DNA of 64,000 nucleotides, taken from positions 248,001 through 312,000 of the forward strand of contig NZ_BAABCA010000002.1 in assembly GCF_039538365.1 (NCBI RefSeq). The letters are read 5' to 3'. This document shows, piece after piece, positions 33,225 through 42,505 of this stretch. The notes below the pieces were generated by a model, which saw only the letters and a program-made list of their open reading frames with translations, was not told the DNA's origin and did not search any database. Numbering within the stretch: position 1 is the first letter of the stretch; each line of letters opens with the position of its first letter. This stretch comes from Postechiella marina (GTDB lineage Bacteria > Bacteroidota > Bacteroidia > Flavobacteriales > Flavobacteriaceae). The position numbers and the translations under genes were made by a program.

Positions 33225-36059
33225 TTAAAATTTATAAGAATACCCTATTGACACCTCTGTACCAGGCTGTCTTAAAGAAAACACTCTATCTTGAGCTTTG
33301 TAAGACTCATAAACACTTTCTTTTTCTGCCCCTAAAATATTATTTACTTTAAAATCTATTGATGATTTTTTATTCTCTCCAAAAGACTTGTTAAGAGTAA
33401 AGTTTAAACTTTCAAAAGGTTTTGTATAAACATCTGGAATACCTCCTAAACCAACAACTTCTAACGTTTTTCCTTGAATATTAAAAAACAATCCTGTTTG
33501 AAAACCTAAGTCAGAATCAGTATAATTTAAGCTTGTATTTACTAAGTACGGTGCTTGTCCTTGCATATCTCTATCTCTATCAATAGTTTGTCCATCTCTC
33601 GCATTAAAAACCCTAGAATCAAACTCTCCATCAGACATTGTTAATTCAGATTTCATATAAGAACCATTAAGAGTAAACTTTAATTTATCCAATCCTTCTG
33701 TAATAAAACCAAGGTTTTGTCTAAACTCAAGCTCAACTCCTAAAACATCTGCATCACCTAAATTCTCAACTGTTAATTGACTTGAAGCAGAAGCAAAGAA
33801 TGCTTTTTCAATATTGTCTTTAAATTTTTTATAGAAAGCACTAACAGCAAACATTTGTCCAGAATCTCCAAATCTTTCATATCTTAAATCGAAGTTATTA
33901 ATGTAAGCTGGTTTTAAATCAATATTACCTATAAATAACCTATCTGTAATAGGATCGTAAATTCTAGAAAAAGACGACTCCTTAAATGACGGACGCGCTG
34001 TTGTTCTATAATAAGATGTTCTAATATTAGCTTTATCTGTTACAGCATATATTAAGTTAGCTGATGGAAATAAATCGTGCTTATCTATTACTTTAGAACG
34101 TAAATAATCTGTAGATGTACTATTATTTCTTCCTGTGTAATAAGAGATAAAAGATTCTGCTCTAAGACCTAAAATTGTTTTAAGTTTCTCTGTTACATTA
34201 AACTCATTAGAAATATAAGTTGAGGCTATATTTTGTTCTCCTTCATAAGCATCACCTGGGTTAAATTGGTCTATAGAAACTAAATTAGTACCATTCTCAT
34301 TATCTCTGCTCCAAAGGTTTTCTGGTAGTAAGAAGTTATTAGGATTACCATCTAAAACAGTTTCATTATTTTGAAACGTCCAATCGTCTATACTAAAATC
34401 TCTAAATTTATAGGTGTACCCACCTCCAAATTTAAGTTTAGCAGGTCTGCCTCCTAACTCATACTTTTTATTAAAATCGAATTTTGTAGCCCAATTTTCT
34501 TCTTGTAAAAACCTCCAAATACGAATTGGGAATGTAGCAAAAGAAGGACTAATATCAAACTCACCTTCATCTGTTTTTTGAAGCGGTGTTACCTTATGAT
34601 CTTTATCATGAACTTTAGAGAATGATGGAGAAATTTTCCATTCGAAATTCCAATCGTTTTCTGCACCAAATCTGTGGTTACCATTAACTAAAATGTTTGT
34701 TATAGAACGCTCTGTATAAGTAATTGCATCTTTAGAAATTGGCTCTAGCCCAGATCCAGATCCAGAACCACCACCAGCAACTAATTGACTAAATATACCT
34801 CCTGATGATTCTCCATTTTGAATGTGAAGCAAATTAACTCTGTACTTAGATTTTTCTGTTTTAAAAGTTAAACCTACTAAACCGTTTAATAACACATTAT
34901 TTGTACCTTCTCTTCCTTCAGAAATTCTATCAACCACTAATTCGTTGTTAGATTTATCTGTAGCATCAATAGAAAAAGCTCCATCTACACGATTATCGTA
35001 AAATGTAGTGCTGTTTTTGTATGAAAACAAAGCCATATAACCTAGCTTATTATCTCCAACTTCAAATTGATCACCAATAGTAAAGTTAAAATCAAAATTT
35101 GGTTTACTTGTTTCTTCTTGAGCTCTTAACTCGCTATCAAAACGACCTGTAAGAGAGTTTAAAAGGTTACGATTTTCGAATCTTCCCGGAATTTGTTGGT
35201 ATCTATTTATAGGTACATTTCTTGTTCCGTCATCATAACCAAAAAAATCTGTATCACTTCCAGAACCAATAAGGTAATCATTTTTAAAGTGCATATCTGG
35301 ATTAAATCCAGCACCTACAGAAAAAGAAGCTTGAAATTTTGTTGGAAAATCTTTTGTTACAATATCTACTACTCCACCTGTAAAATCGGCTGGATACTCT
35401 GCTGCTGCAGACTTTACAACTATAATATTATCTAAAATGCTAGTTGGAAAAATATCCATTTGAATGGTATTTCTATCTGGATCTAAACCAGGAATGTCCA
35501 TTCCGTTTAAAGTAGATTTTGTATAACGGTCTCCTAAACCTCTAACGTAAACATATTTTCCGCCAGTAACAGAAACCCCAGGCACACTTTTTACCGCACT
35601 AGCTAAGTTACCTGCACCACTAGATTTAATGCTTTGAGCAGATAAACCATCTAAAAGAGTTACAGATTTTTTCTGAATATTTAACACAGCACTTTCTGTA
35701 TTTCGCTTTACACTTGTAGTAATTACTACTTCCTCTAAAGAGTTTGTATTTAGCGTAACATCCAAATCTAATACTTGACCCGCTTTTACTACTACATCAC
35801 TTATTTCTTTGGTTTCGTACCCAACAAAAGAAAACACTAATGTGTAAGTCCCAGCATCGACCTCCATTTGATATTTACCATCAAAATCTGAAGTGGTTCC
35901 TGTAGTAGTTCCTTTTAAAAGAATGTTAGCGAAAGCCATAGGCTCGTTATTATAATCTCCATCTATAACATTACCCGCAATAGTTCCTGTTTGTGCATTT
36001 AATACAAAAGCAGAGCTGAGAGTAAACAATAAGGTAAGAACTATATAAATATTTTTCAT
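33225..36059 (-). CDS. TonB-dependent outer-membrane receptor with carboxypeptidase-like domain
   Basis: 944 residues: signal peptide (MKNIYIVLTLLFTLSSAFVL), a CarboxypepD_reg-like domain (about 25-110; TYTLVFSFVGYETKEI), a plug (about 125-235; VPGVSVTGGKYVYVRGLGDR, AEYPADFTGGVVDIV) and a barrel to the C-terminal Phe (SIGYSYKF). It imports an unknown substrate over the outer membrane using TonB/ExbBD energy. It is 75 nt downstream of a beta-helix lipoprotein gene; a hairpin lies between them. The promoter upstream of that lipoprotein carries an 11-bp repeat array. A phosphate-related substrate is possible but unproven; no SusD-like partner is present. Confidence 0.92.
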   Translation of the reverse strand: MKNIYIVLTLLFTLSSAFVLNAQTGTIAGNVIDGDYNNEPMAFANILLKGTTTGTTSDFDGKYQMEVDAGTYTLVFSFVGYETKEISDVVVKAGQVLDLDVTLNTNSLEEVVITTSVKRNTESAVLNIQKKSVTLLDGLSAQSIKSSGAGNLASAVKSVPGVSVTGGKYVYVRGLGDRYTKSTLNGMDIPGLDPDRNTIQMDIFPTSILDNIIVVKSAAAEYPADFTGGVVDIVTKDFPTKFQASFSVGAGFNPDMHFKNDYLIGSGSDTDFFGYDDGTRNVPINRYQQIPGRFENRNLLNSLTGRFDSELRAQEETSKPNFDFNFTIGDQFEVGDNKLGYMALFSYKNSTTFYDNRVDGAFSIDATDKSNNELVVDRISEGREGTNNVLLNGLVGLTFKTEKSKYRVNLLHIQNGESSGGIFSQLVAGGGSGSGSGLEPISKDAITYTERSITNILVNGNHRFGAENDWNFEWKISPSFSKVHDKDHKVTPLQKTDEGEFDISPSFATFPIRIWRFLQEENWATKFDFNKKYELGGRPAKLKFGGGYTYKFRDFSIDDWTFQNNETVLDGNPNNFLLPENLWSRDNENGTNLVSIDQFNPGDAYEGEQNIASTYISNEFNVTEKLKTILGLRAESFISYYTGRNNSTSTDYLRSKVIDKHDLFPSANLIYAVTDKANIRTSYYRTTARPSFKESSFSRIYDPITDRLFIGNIDLKPAYINNFDLRYERFGDSGQMFAVSAFYKKFKDNIEKAFFASASSQLTVENLGDADVLGVELEFRQNLGFITEGLDKLKFTLNGSYMKSELTMSDGEFDSRVFNARDGQTIDRDRDMQGQAPYLVNTSLNYTDSDLGFQTGLFFNIQGKTLEVVGLGGIPDVYTKPFESLNFTLNKSFGENKKSSIDFKVNNILGAEKESVYESYKAQDRVFSLRQPGTEVSIGYSYKF

Positions 36060-36077
36060 ATTAAAGTTTTACTATAA

Positions 36078-36105
36078 AAACTGCCCACATAATTGTGAGC
36101 AGTTT
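36078..36105 (-). terminator. Hairpin between lipoprotein and TonB receptor genes
   Basis: On the minus strand AAACTGCTCACA and TGTGGGCAGTTT pair with one mismatch around a short loop, followed by TTATAG. It may reduce transcription of the receptor relative to the lipoprotein. Confidence 0.7.
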
Positions 36106-36134
36106 ATGTGTTTTAAAGATTAGTTCCTTCTTTT

Positions 36135-37454
36135 CTAGAAGTTTAAGCTACCTGCTGCATTAGCATAAGTCCAGCTTAATTTAGATGTATCTGCACCTAC
36201 AGTATTAGCTCCTAGCTCTACAGTAGATGTCCAAGCTGCTGCATCAGCAGTAAATGTTGGGCTTTCCATGATAATATCTTCTGGCACATCGTTACTTTCA
36301 TCTGTATCATCACAGTTAGAAGCACAACCTACTTTTTCAACAAAAATGCTGTTATCGAACCCTACGATTTCCCATTTTTCAAAAACAATTTCGCCAGCTA
36401 AATAGTTGTTTGTAACTGCATTGTTATCTAACTCAACATCAGAGCTAGCTTTAAAGTTATATGCATAAACATTTTTTACAGTTCCTGTAGCATTACTTCT
36501 AAAGTCTGCATACTCACCTTTAGATGTTGTTTCGTTACCAATTAAAGTTAAGTTTTGTAATGTAAAAGAACCTGTTCCAGTTCCTTCTCTACCGTCTATT
36601 TCTAAAGCGTGGTCTGAAGCATCTCCTAATACAACAACTGCATTATCAATAGTTCCAGAGTAAGCTTGATCGATATCTAAACCATCATCTCCTTGAGCCC
36701 AAACTAATAAGTTACTAGCATTAACAGATCCTCCAAAGAATTCGATACCATCATCAACGTTAGCAACAACTTCTACGTTATCAATAACAGTTCCGCTACC
36801 AACACCTCCAAGTGTTAAACCGTTAATTTCGTTCCCTTCTCCAATTAAAGCACCACCGTGACGGATAGATACATATTTAATTACCCCAGAGTTATCTGCA
36901 GTATCGTTACCACCGTATAACCCAAAAGTATCGGCAGCAGGAATTCCTTCAATTTGCACTTCGGTTAAATCTCCTTTAAAAGATCCTGGTGCATTTCCTA
37001 AAATAATTAATCCACCCCATAAACCTCTATCAGACTCACTTAAATTAGTACCTGCAGTTTCTCCAGCATCAATGTTATCATCTGAAGAAGTAAAGATAAT
37101 AGGATTAGTAGCAGTTCCCTCTGCCATTAATTTAGCACCTCTAGCAACAAGTAAAGCAGAAGCTAAAGAACCTGTTCCTGGCTTACCTTTAATAATTGTT
37201 CCTGGCTCGATAGTTAAAGTAGCTCCATTGTCTACAACTACCTTTTGGTTTAATTCGTATATATTATCACTTGTCCAAGTTGTATCTTCTGTAATAGCTC
37301 CAGTAACAGCAACAACTGGTGTAGTAGAAGTAGATCCTCCTCCATTTTGTATTATAGTAATTTCTTCTACTATAATAGGTGTATCATCATCCTTAAAACA
37401 TCCTGTTAAGATTAGTGTAGATGCTAATAAAGCGGTTGAAAGTAATTTTTTCAT
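36135..37454 (-). CDS. Outer-membrane-type lipoprotein with parallel beta-helix
   Basis: 439 residues from the ATG at 37454, followed by a lipoprotein signal ending LILTGCFKD (Cys acylated). A disordered Thr/Gly-rich linker leads to a beta-helix-like body (for example VVDNGATLTIEPGTIIKGKP, KLMAEGTATNPIIFTSSDDN, VSIRHGGALIGEGNEINGLT). A late Cys pair (GCASNCDD) may form a disulfide. It is co-oriented with and just upstream of the TonB receptor and is probably its surface or periplasmic partner; an earlier in-frame start at 37481 would add nine residues before the signal and is less likely. Confidence 0.85.
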   Translation of the reverse strand: MKKLLSTALLASTLILTGCFKDDDTPIIVEEITIIQNGGGSTSTTPVVAVTGAITEDTTWTSDNIYELNQKVVVDNGATLTIEPGTIIKGKPGTGSLASALLVARGAKLMAEGTATNPIIFTSSDDNIDAGETAGTNLSESDRGLWGGLIILGNAPGSFKGDLTEVQIEGIPAADTFGLYGGNDTADNSGVIKYVSIRHGGALIGEGNEINGLTLGGVGSGTVIDNVEVVANVDDGIEFFGGSVNASNLLVWAQGDDGLDIDQAYSGTIDNAVVVLGDASDHALEIDGREGTGTGSFTLQNLTLIGNETTSKGEYADFRSNATGTVKNVYAYNFKASSDVELDNNAVTNNYLAGEIVFEKWEIVGFDNSIFVEKVGCASNCDDTDESNDVPEDIIMESPTFTADAAAWTSTVELGANTVGADTSKLSWTYANAAGSLNF

Positions 37455-37522
37455 GAGATTGTTTTTTATTGTATTTTTCATATAAATTTACGCTGCAAAG
37501 AAACCACCACTTTAGAAATACA

Positions 37523-37572
37523 GCGTTACCTAAGCGTTAAAGAACAGTAATAAAAGTGTTAGGTTAATGTTA
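37523..37572. promoter_or_regulatory. 11-bp repeat array 2, upstream of the lipoprotein gene
   Basis: On the plus strand, units start every 11 nt: GCGTTA (37523), GCGTTA (37534), CAGTAA (37545), GTGTTA (37556) and ATGTTA (37567). Spacer CCTAA after the first unit matches arrays 1 and 3. It lies 69-118 nt before the lipoprotein start and reads opposite to that gene. The spacing is exact over five units. Confidence 0.65.
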
Positions 37573-37673
37573 TGTTAAAATGGTTAAATATTATTTTACA
37601 TTACAATTACTTAACATTAAAAAACCCGTGTTTAAGCTCCTAAATTTACTATTAAGCCAAAAAAATTACGACA

Positions 37674-37716
37674 CAAAAAAAGTCGACTCTCATATTTAAA
37701 GAAAGCCGACTTTTAA
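37674..37716 (-). terminator. Terminator after the stand-alone receptor-type domain gene
   Basis: On the minus strand AAAAGTCGGCTTTC and GAAAGTCGACTTTT-type arms pair with a central loop and are followed by TTTTTTTG. It separates the 130-residue gene from the lipoprotein gene. Confidence 0.75.
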
Positions 37717-37756
37717 AAATCGTTTATATATTTAAGGTGTAATTAATACACAACTC

Positions 37757-38149
37757 TTATTTATGCAACGTATTTGTATCTTCTTCACTACTTAGCTCTG
37801 CCTTTGCCATAGCACTCATCATATCTTCAAAAGAAATAGTTTTTGCAGCTAAAGCAAGATCTAAATAATTTGATTTATCCAATTTTACCTCTACCCTAAT
37901 CTCTTTTGTTTCATAACCAGCAAAACTATATACTAAAGTATAACTACCTGCTTTTATGTTTTTAAATTCGAAAAAACCTTTTTCATCAGATAGAGCTTCT
38001 AAACCACTTTCTTTAATTGTAACTTTAGCATAAACTAAAGGCTCATTATTAGACTCTAAATCTGTTAAAACACCACTTAAAGACGAAGTATTCTGAGCAA
38101 AGGATACTATTGACACAAGAATAAACGCTATAAATATTATTTTTTTCAT
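37757..38149 (-). CDS. Exported stand-alone carboxypeptidase-like regulatory domain
   Basis: 130 residues: signal peptide (MKKIIFIAFILVSIVSFA), then one CarboxypepD_reg-like domain and a Met/Ala/Glu tail. The core SYTLVYSFAGYETKEI nearly matches TYTLVFSFVGYETKEI in the TonB receptor 2 kb away, and NNEPLVYAKVTIKE matches NNEPMAFANILLKG there. It thus looks like a detached copy of the receptor's N-terminal domain, without plug or barrel. The divergent region upstream holds the third repeat array. Function is unknown; it might compete with or regulate the receptor. Confidence 0.83.
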   Translation of the reverse strand: MKKIIFIAFILVSIVSFAQNTSSLSGVLTDLESNNEPLVYAKVTIKESGLEALSDEKGFFEFKNIKAGSYTLVYSFAGYETKEIRVEVKLDKSNYLDLALAAKTISFEDMMSAMAKAELSSEEDTNTLHK

Positions 38150-38230
38150 TATTTGAATTAATTAGAAATGCAAATAAAGAACATACACACAACTAAATAG
38201 CTACGATAAGATTAAAGAATAAATAACAAA

Positions 38231-38293
38231 AAGTTACTTTAATGTTACCTAAATAACATCTACAGCATTACTTTCATAACATTAAATTAACAC
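38231..38293. promoter_or_regulatory. 11-bp repeat array 3 in a divergent promoter region
   Basis: Plus-strand units AAGTTA (38231) and ATGTTA (38242) are 11 nt apart; minus-strand units GTGTTA (38293-38288) and ATGTTA (38282-38277) are also 11 nt apart. Minus-strand TGTTAATTTAATGTTA is identical to a 16-nt stretch of array 1, and plus-strand TTTAATGTTACCTAAAT to a 17-nt stretch of it. It lies between the stand-alone domain gene and the small gene before SulP, so it could serve both. Confidence 0.6.
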
Positions 38294-38347
38294 ATGCTGT
38301 TTATAAGAATTTTAATATTTCTTTAACAAAGTTTATCTTTAGAATGC

Positions 38348-38355
38348 TATATTTG
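38348..38355 (+). promoter_or_regulatory. -7 box of the small gene before sulP
   Basis: TATATTTG, a perfect TAnnTTTG match, 20 nt before the ATG at 38376. Confidence 0.6.
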
Positions 38356-38375
38356 TATATTACTTATATAATTAT

Positions 38376-38684
38376 ATGTCAAAATCTTTTATATCAATAT
38401 TTATGTCGCTACTCTTTATAGGGTTTACAGCCACACCTACGGTTGTAACCTTTATTGATGACTCTATTGATATGTCTTTTTACTATTCTTTTGCTGAAGA
38501 AGAAGAGCAAGGCTGCGAAAAGAATGGCAATAACAAGGAAAAAAACATTTTATTTCTTGAATTAAACTTTTTGGAAACTGACTTTATATCTTATGAAGCA
38601 GAAAACAACTTAGAGTATTTTTTTAAAAAATACACAACACCTCACAAAAACCTTATATCTCCACCACCAGAAGTAAACATATAG
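38376..38684 (+). CDS. Small exported or membrane-anchored protein
   Basis: 102 residues starting MSKSFISIFMSLLFIGFTAT, a signal-peptide-like hydrophobic segment, followed by an acidic stretch (FAEEEEQGCEKNGNNKEK) and a tail ending HKNLISPPPEVNI. No family is recognised. It has its own -7 box and starts 90 nt before the SulP gene, with an array of 11-bp repeats further upstream. Coding quality is supported by the promoter, the ATG and a signal-like N-terminus, but no other evidence. Confidence 0.6.
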   Translation: MSKSFISIFMSLLFIGFTATPTVVTFIDDSIDMSFYYSFAEEEEQGCEKNGNNKEKNILFLELNFLETDFISYEAENNLEYFFKKYTTPHKNLISPPPEVNI

Positions 38685-38774
38685 TATTTAGTTTTTCGAT
38701 TCTTTAAGACAGAATCTATTTAATTAGTATTAATCGCTTTTTAGTAAATTAACTAAAAAGATATTTTTTTTTAT

Positions 38775-40352
38775 ATGTTTAAAAATATTAAGAATGACTT
38801 ACCAGCGAGTATAGTCGTGTTTTTTGTTGCTCTACCTTTATGTTTAGGTATTGCTTTGGCCAGTGGCGCACCGCCTTTTGCAGGAATGATTGCAGGTATT
38901 ATTGGTGGTATTGTTGTTGGTTTTTTAAGTGGTTCGCAAATTGGAGTTAGCGGACCCGCAGCTGGTTTAGCTGCTATTGTTATGACAGCGATAACTGCGT
39001 TGGGTAGTTATGAAAACTTTTTAGTTGCTGTTGTTCTTGGAGGTATTATTCAAATAGTATTTGGTGTTCTTAGATTAGGTATTATTGGTTACTATTTTCC
39101 TTCTTCTGTTATTAAAGGTATGCTAGTTGGTATTGGTATTATTATTATTTTAAAACAAATACCACACTTTTTTGGTTACGACGCAGACCCTGAAGGCGAT
39201 TTTTCTTTTCTTCAATTAGACGGAAACAACACCTTTTCAGAAATAGGAAAAGCATTTAGTAACATTAGTTTAGGTGCCACTATAATAGGAGCTGTTTCTT
39301 TAATAATAATGCTATTTTGGTCTAGTGTACTTGCTAAAAAAGCAAAAATTTTCACACTTATACAAGGGCCTTTTGTTGCTGTTGTTTTGGGTGTTATTTA
39401 TTACATGGCTACTAAAGGCACATCTCTAAATATATCGCCAGAGCATTTAGTAAAAGTTCCAATTCCCGATAGTTTTGATTCTTTTATGGGACAACTTAAA
39501 TTCCCTGATTTTTCTGCAATCTCTAATCCAGATGTTTTAATTACTGGTTTTACAATAGCATTAGTGGCTAGTTTAGAAACGTTATTATGTGTTGAAGCAA
39601 CAGATAAAATAGACCCTTTAAAGCGTGTTACACCAACTAATAAAGAATTATTTGCTCAAGGAACAGGTAATATTATATCTGGTTTAATAGGTGGCTTACC
39701 TATAACACAAGTAATTGTACGTAGTTCTGCCAATATACAATCTGGTGGACGCACAAAATTATCTGCTATAATACATGGTTTTTTACTTTTAATATCTGTT
39801 ATACTTATTCCTACCATATTAAATAAAATCCCTTTTGCTGTACTAGCTTCAATTCTACTTATTGTTGGATACAAATTAGCTAATCCCGCTACATTTAAAA
39901 AAATGTTTAGTTTAGGATGGAAACAATGGGTGCCTTTTATGGTAACTATTTTAGGTATTGTATTTATAGATTTATTATATGGTATTGGATTTGGTTTAGC
40001 AGTAGGCATTGTTATTATTTTAATTAAAAGCTACCAAAACTCGCACTTCTTACATATTGAAGACAATAGTGATGGAAAACATAAAATAAAAATGAGATTT
40101 GCAGAAGAGGTTACTTTTTTTAACAAAGGTGCTATTTTAAAAGAACTAGATAGTTTACCTAGAGACACATATTTAGAAATAGATGTTAGAAAGACGAGAT
40201 ATCTAGATAACGATATTATAGAGATTCTAGAAGATTTTGCTTTTAAAGCCAAAGAGAAAGATATTGATATCAAATTAGTGTCTGAACGCGGTGTCGTAGA
40301 AAACCCAGATAGCATTATCGAGTTTTTTAAACTAAGACCAAAAAGCGCCTAA
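38775..40352 (+). CDS. SulP-family anion transporter (possible bicarbonate transporter)
   Basis: 525 residues: N-terminal membrane domain of about 12-14 helices (IVVFFVALPLCLGIALASG at the start, SGPAAGLAAIV, TQVIVRSSANIQSGGRTKLS) and a C-terminal cytoplasmic STAS domain (from about residue 430). SulP proteins move sulfate, bicarbonate or other anions, usually with Na+ or H+. A carbonic anhydrase gene lies three genes on, so Na+/bicarbonate uptake of the BicA type is a reasonable inference, sulfate the alternative. It is followed after 12 nt by a universal stress protein gene. Confidence 0.9.
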   Translation: MFKNIKNDLPASIVVFFVALPLCLGIALASGAPPFAGMIAGIIGGIVVGFLSGSQIGVSGPAAGLAAIVMTAITALGSYENFLVAVVLGGIIQIVFGVLRLGIIGYYFPSSVIKGMLVGIGIIIILKQIPHFFGYDADPEGDFSFLQLDGNNTFSEIGKAFSNISLGATIIGAVSLIIMLFWSSVLAKKAKIFTLIQGPFVAVVLGVIYYMATKGTSLNISPEHLVKVPIPDSFDSFMGQLKFPDFSAISNPDVLITGFTIALVASLETLLCVEATDKIDPLKRVTPTNKELFAQGTGNIISGLIGGLPITQVIVRSSANIQSGGRTKLSAIIHGFLLLISVILIPTILNKIPFAVLASILLIVGYKLANPATFKKMFSLGWKQWVPFMVTILGIVFIDLLYGIGFGLAVGIVIILIKSYQNSHFLHIEDNSDGKHKIKMRFAEEVTFFNKGAILKELDSLPRDTYLEIDVRKTRYLDNDIIEILEDFAFKAKEKDIDIKLVSERGVVENPDSIIEFFKLRPKSA

Positions 40353-40364
40353 AATAAAATTTTT

Positions 40365-41156
40365 ATGACAAATAATAAGTATAAAATTTTAATGCTCACA
40401 GATTTAAAGTCGTCTCCAGAACATCTTCTGGAGAACGCTTTAAATTTAGCAAAGCATGTAAATGGAGACCTTGATATTTTTCATGTAAAAAAAGCTTCGG
40501 AAGTTGTTGAAAAAGACAACCAACTAAACGCTATTCGAAGCATAAAAGACGAGCACAAAATAATAGACAAGCGTATTAAAAATTTAATATCTTCTTCATC
40601 AAACCTATGTAAAATAAATTACAGCTATAGTTTAGGCTATATTAAAGATGAGATAGAAAAACATATAAAAGAAATTAAACCAGATATAATTGTTTTAGGT
40701 AAAAGAAAAACTAAATCTTTAAACATTATTGGCGATAATATTACACGTTTTATATTAAAGAAATATAAAGGCGACATATTTATTGCTTCCAGTAATAGTG
40801 TTATAAAACAAAAGAGCGACATGTCTCTTGGTATTTTTAATAATACAGAAAAAACCTCAAACATAGCCAACGATTTAGTAGCGTGTTCTAAAAAACCGAT
40901 TAAATCATTTAAAATTATAGACAGTTTACCTTCAAATAAAAAGGAAGAAAACATCAACAGTAATCCAAATATTATTGAGTATGCTTTTGAAAAACAACCC
41001 AATACATTTAAAAACATTTCTAAATACCTACTTAAAAGCAAAGTAGACCTGTTTTGTGTCAACAGAAAAAACGATACTAACACATCCTTTATAAAAAAGA
41101 CCGAATTAGAACAATTGGTTAGTTCCATTAATATTCCGCTCTTTATTACAGGATAA
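40365..41156 (+). CDS. Universal stress protein family protein
   Basis: 263 residues. Residues 1-145 form one UspA-type unit (YKILMLTDLKSSPEHLLENA, then PDIIVLGKRKTKSLNIIGD), in which the ATP-binding G-x2-G-x9-G-S/T motif is degenerate. The rest (about 150-263) is a divergent second unit with DLFCVNRKND near its end. No membrane segment. Position between SulP and carbonic anhydrase, 12 and 28 nt from its neighbours, points to a shared operon and perhaps regulation of the transporter. Confidence 0.8.
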   Translation: MTNNKYKILMLTDLKSSPEHLLENALNLAKHVNGDLDIFHVKKASEVVEKDNQLNAIRSIKDEHKIIDKRIKNLISSSSNLCKINYSYSLGYIKDEIEKHIKEIKPDIIVLGKRKTKSLNIIGDNITRFILKKYKGDIFIASSNSVIKQKSDMSLGIFNNTEKTSNIANDLVACSKKPIKSFKIIDSLPSNKKEENINSNPNIIEYAFEKQPNTFKNISKYLLKSKVDLFCVNRKNDTNTSFIKKTELEQLVSSINIPLFITG

Positions 41157-41184
41157 CACATTATAATAATAAAATATAGACATT

Positions 41185-41811
41185 ATGAAAGCACATACTA
41201 AAGAGACACAATCTACAATGACACCAGAAAAGTCATTGCAATTTTTAAAAGAAGGAAACCAAAGGTTTCAAAGTAACTTAAAAGCTAACAGAAATTTACT
41301 AGAACAAGTTAACGATACTAGCGAAGGACAATTTCCTTTTGCTACCATATTAAGCTGTATAGACTCTAGAGTATCTGCAGAATTGGTTTTCGATCAAGGT
41401 TTAGGCGATATTTTTAGTGTGCGTATTGCAGGAAATTTTGTAAACGAAGATATTTTAGGCAGCATGGAGTTTGCTTGTAAATTAGCAGGAACAAAAGTAA
41501 TTGTAGTATTAGGACACACAAGATGTGGTGCTATTAAAGGCGCTTGCGACGATGCTAAACTTGGTAATCTTACTGCAATGCTTGACAAAATTAAACCTGC
41601 TGTAAATGCAGTAACCTCTCCAGAAGATGCTAGTTTAAGAAACTCTAAAAACGTAGAGTTTGTAGATAACGTATCGGCAAAAAACGTACTTTTAACTATA
41701 GACAAAATTAGAGAAGATAGCCCTGTTTTAGTAGAAATGGAAGAAAAAGGAGAAATTAAAATTGTAGGCGCCATGTACGATATTCATACAGGAGCAGTAG
41801 ATTTTTACTAG
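41185..41811 (+). CDS. Beta-class carbonic anhydrase
   Basis: 208 residues. It interconverts CO2 and bicarbonate using zinc. Ligands are Cys58 (SCIDSR, with the Asp60-Arg62 dyad), His111 and Cys114 (GHTRCGAIKG), the plant-type arrangement. No signal peptide, so it acts in the cytoplasm. It lies in a run with SulP, USP and DUF2490, suggesting handling of imported bicarbonate, for example to feed carboxylases. The DUF2490 gene starts 4 nt after its stop. Confidence 0.95.
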   Translation: MKAHTKETQSTMTPEKSLQFLKEGNQRFQSNLKANRNLLEQVNDTSEGQFPFATILSCIDSRVSAELVFDQGLGDIFSVRIAGNFVNEDILGSMEFACKLAGTKVIVVLGHTRCGAIKGACDDAKLGNLTAMLDKIKPAVNAVTSPEDASLRNSKNVEFVDNVSAKNVLLTIDKIREDSPVLVEMEEKGEIKIVGAMYDIHTGAVDFY

Positions 41812-41815
41812 TAAA

Positions 41816-42484
41816 ATGAAAAAAACACAAATATTGGTGGCATTAATCTTAGGATTAATGCTTCCAAATATTGGGACATCTCAAAACAGCGATTTTGGTA
41901 ATTGGCTAATTTATATTGGTAATAAAAAACTAAATAGTAAATGGAATATTCATAACGAGGTACAATACCGAAATTATGATGCAGTTGGCGATTTAGAACA
42001 ATTACTTTTAAGAACTGGATTGGGTTACACCTTTAACGACAATAAAAATAACGTCTTACTAGGATACGGATATATTTTATCTGAAAATTATATAGGAGAC
42101 ACAGACGATAAGGTATCTGTAAACGAGCATCGTATATTTCAGCAATTTACATCTAAACAAAACATAGGATCGGTAAAATTAAATCACCGTTACAGGTTTG
42201 AACAACGCTTTGTAGAATCTGATTTTAAAATGAGACTTCGTTACTTTTTAGGTATTAACGTACCATTAGGTAAAAAAGAAACCGTTAACAAATCATTTTA
42301 TCTTTCTGGATACAACGAAATATTCTTAAACACAGAATCTTCTGTATTCGATAGAAACAGACTATACGGAGGTTTAGGATATCGTATTAACGATAAAATA
42401 AAAATTGAAGCTGGTTACATGAACCAGTTTTTCGAAACTAGCAACAGAGACCAATTTAATATTATAACTTTTGTTACTTTTTAA
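41816..42484 (+). CDS. DUF2490 outer-membrane barrel-like protein
   Basis: 222 residues with a signal peptide (MKKTQILVALILGLMLPNIG). The mature chain is strand-rich with alternating aromatic residues (FGNWLIYIGNKKLNSKW, HNEVQYRNYDAVGDLEQLLL, LRYFLGINVP) and ends DQFNIITFVTF, with the terminal Phe of outer-membrane barrels; this is the DUF2490 pattern. Function is unknown. It starts 4 nt after the carbonic anhydrase gene and precedes a strong terminator, so it belongs to that operon and may be its outer-membrane component. Confidence 0.85.
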   Translation: MKKTQILVALILGLMLPNIGTSQNSDFGNWLIYIGNKKLNSKWNIHNEVQYRNYDAVGDLEQLLLRTGLGYTFNDNKNNVLLGYGYILSENYIGDTDDKVSVNEHRIFQQFTSKQNIGSVKLNHRYRFEQRFVESDFKMRLRYFLGINVPLGKKETVNKSFYLSGYNEIFLNTESSVFDRNRLYGGLGYRINDKIKIEAGYMNQFFETSNRDQFNIITFVTF

Positions 42485-42505
42485 ACATACCACTTTATGG
42501 ATTGT

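Noticed and set aside
40637..41161. Minus-strand open frame of 174 codons opposite the USP gene
   Set aside because: The plus-strand USP protein fits the operon and family; the reverse frame is hydrophobic by mirror of a Lys-rich gene.
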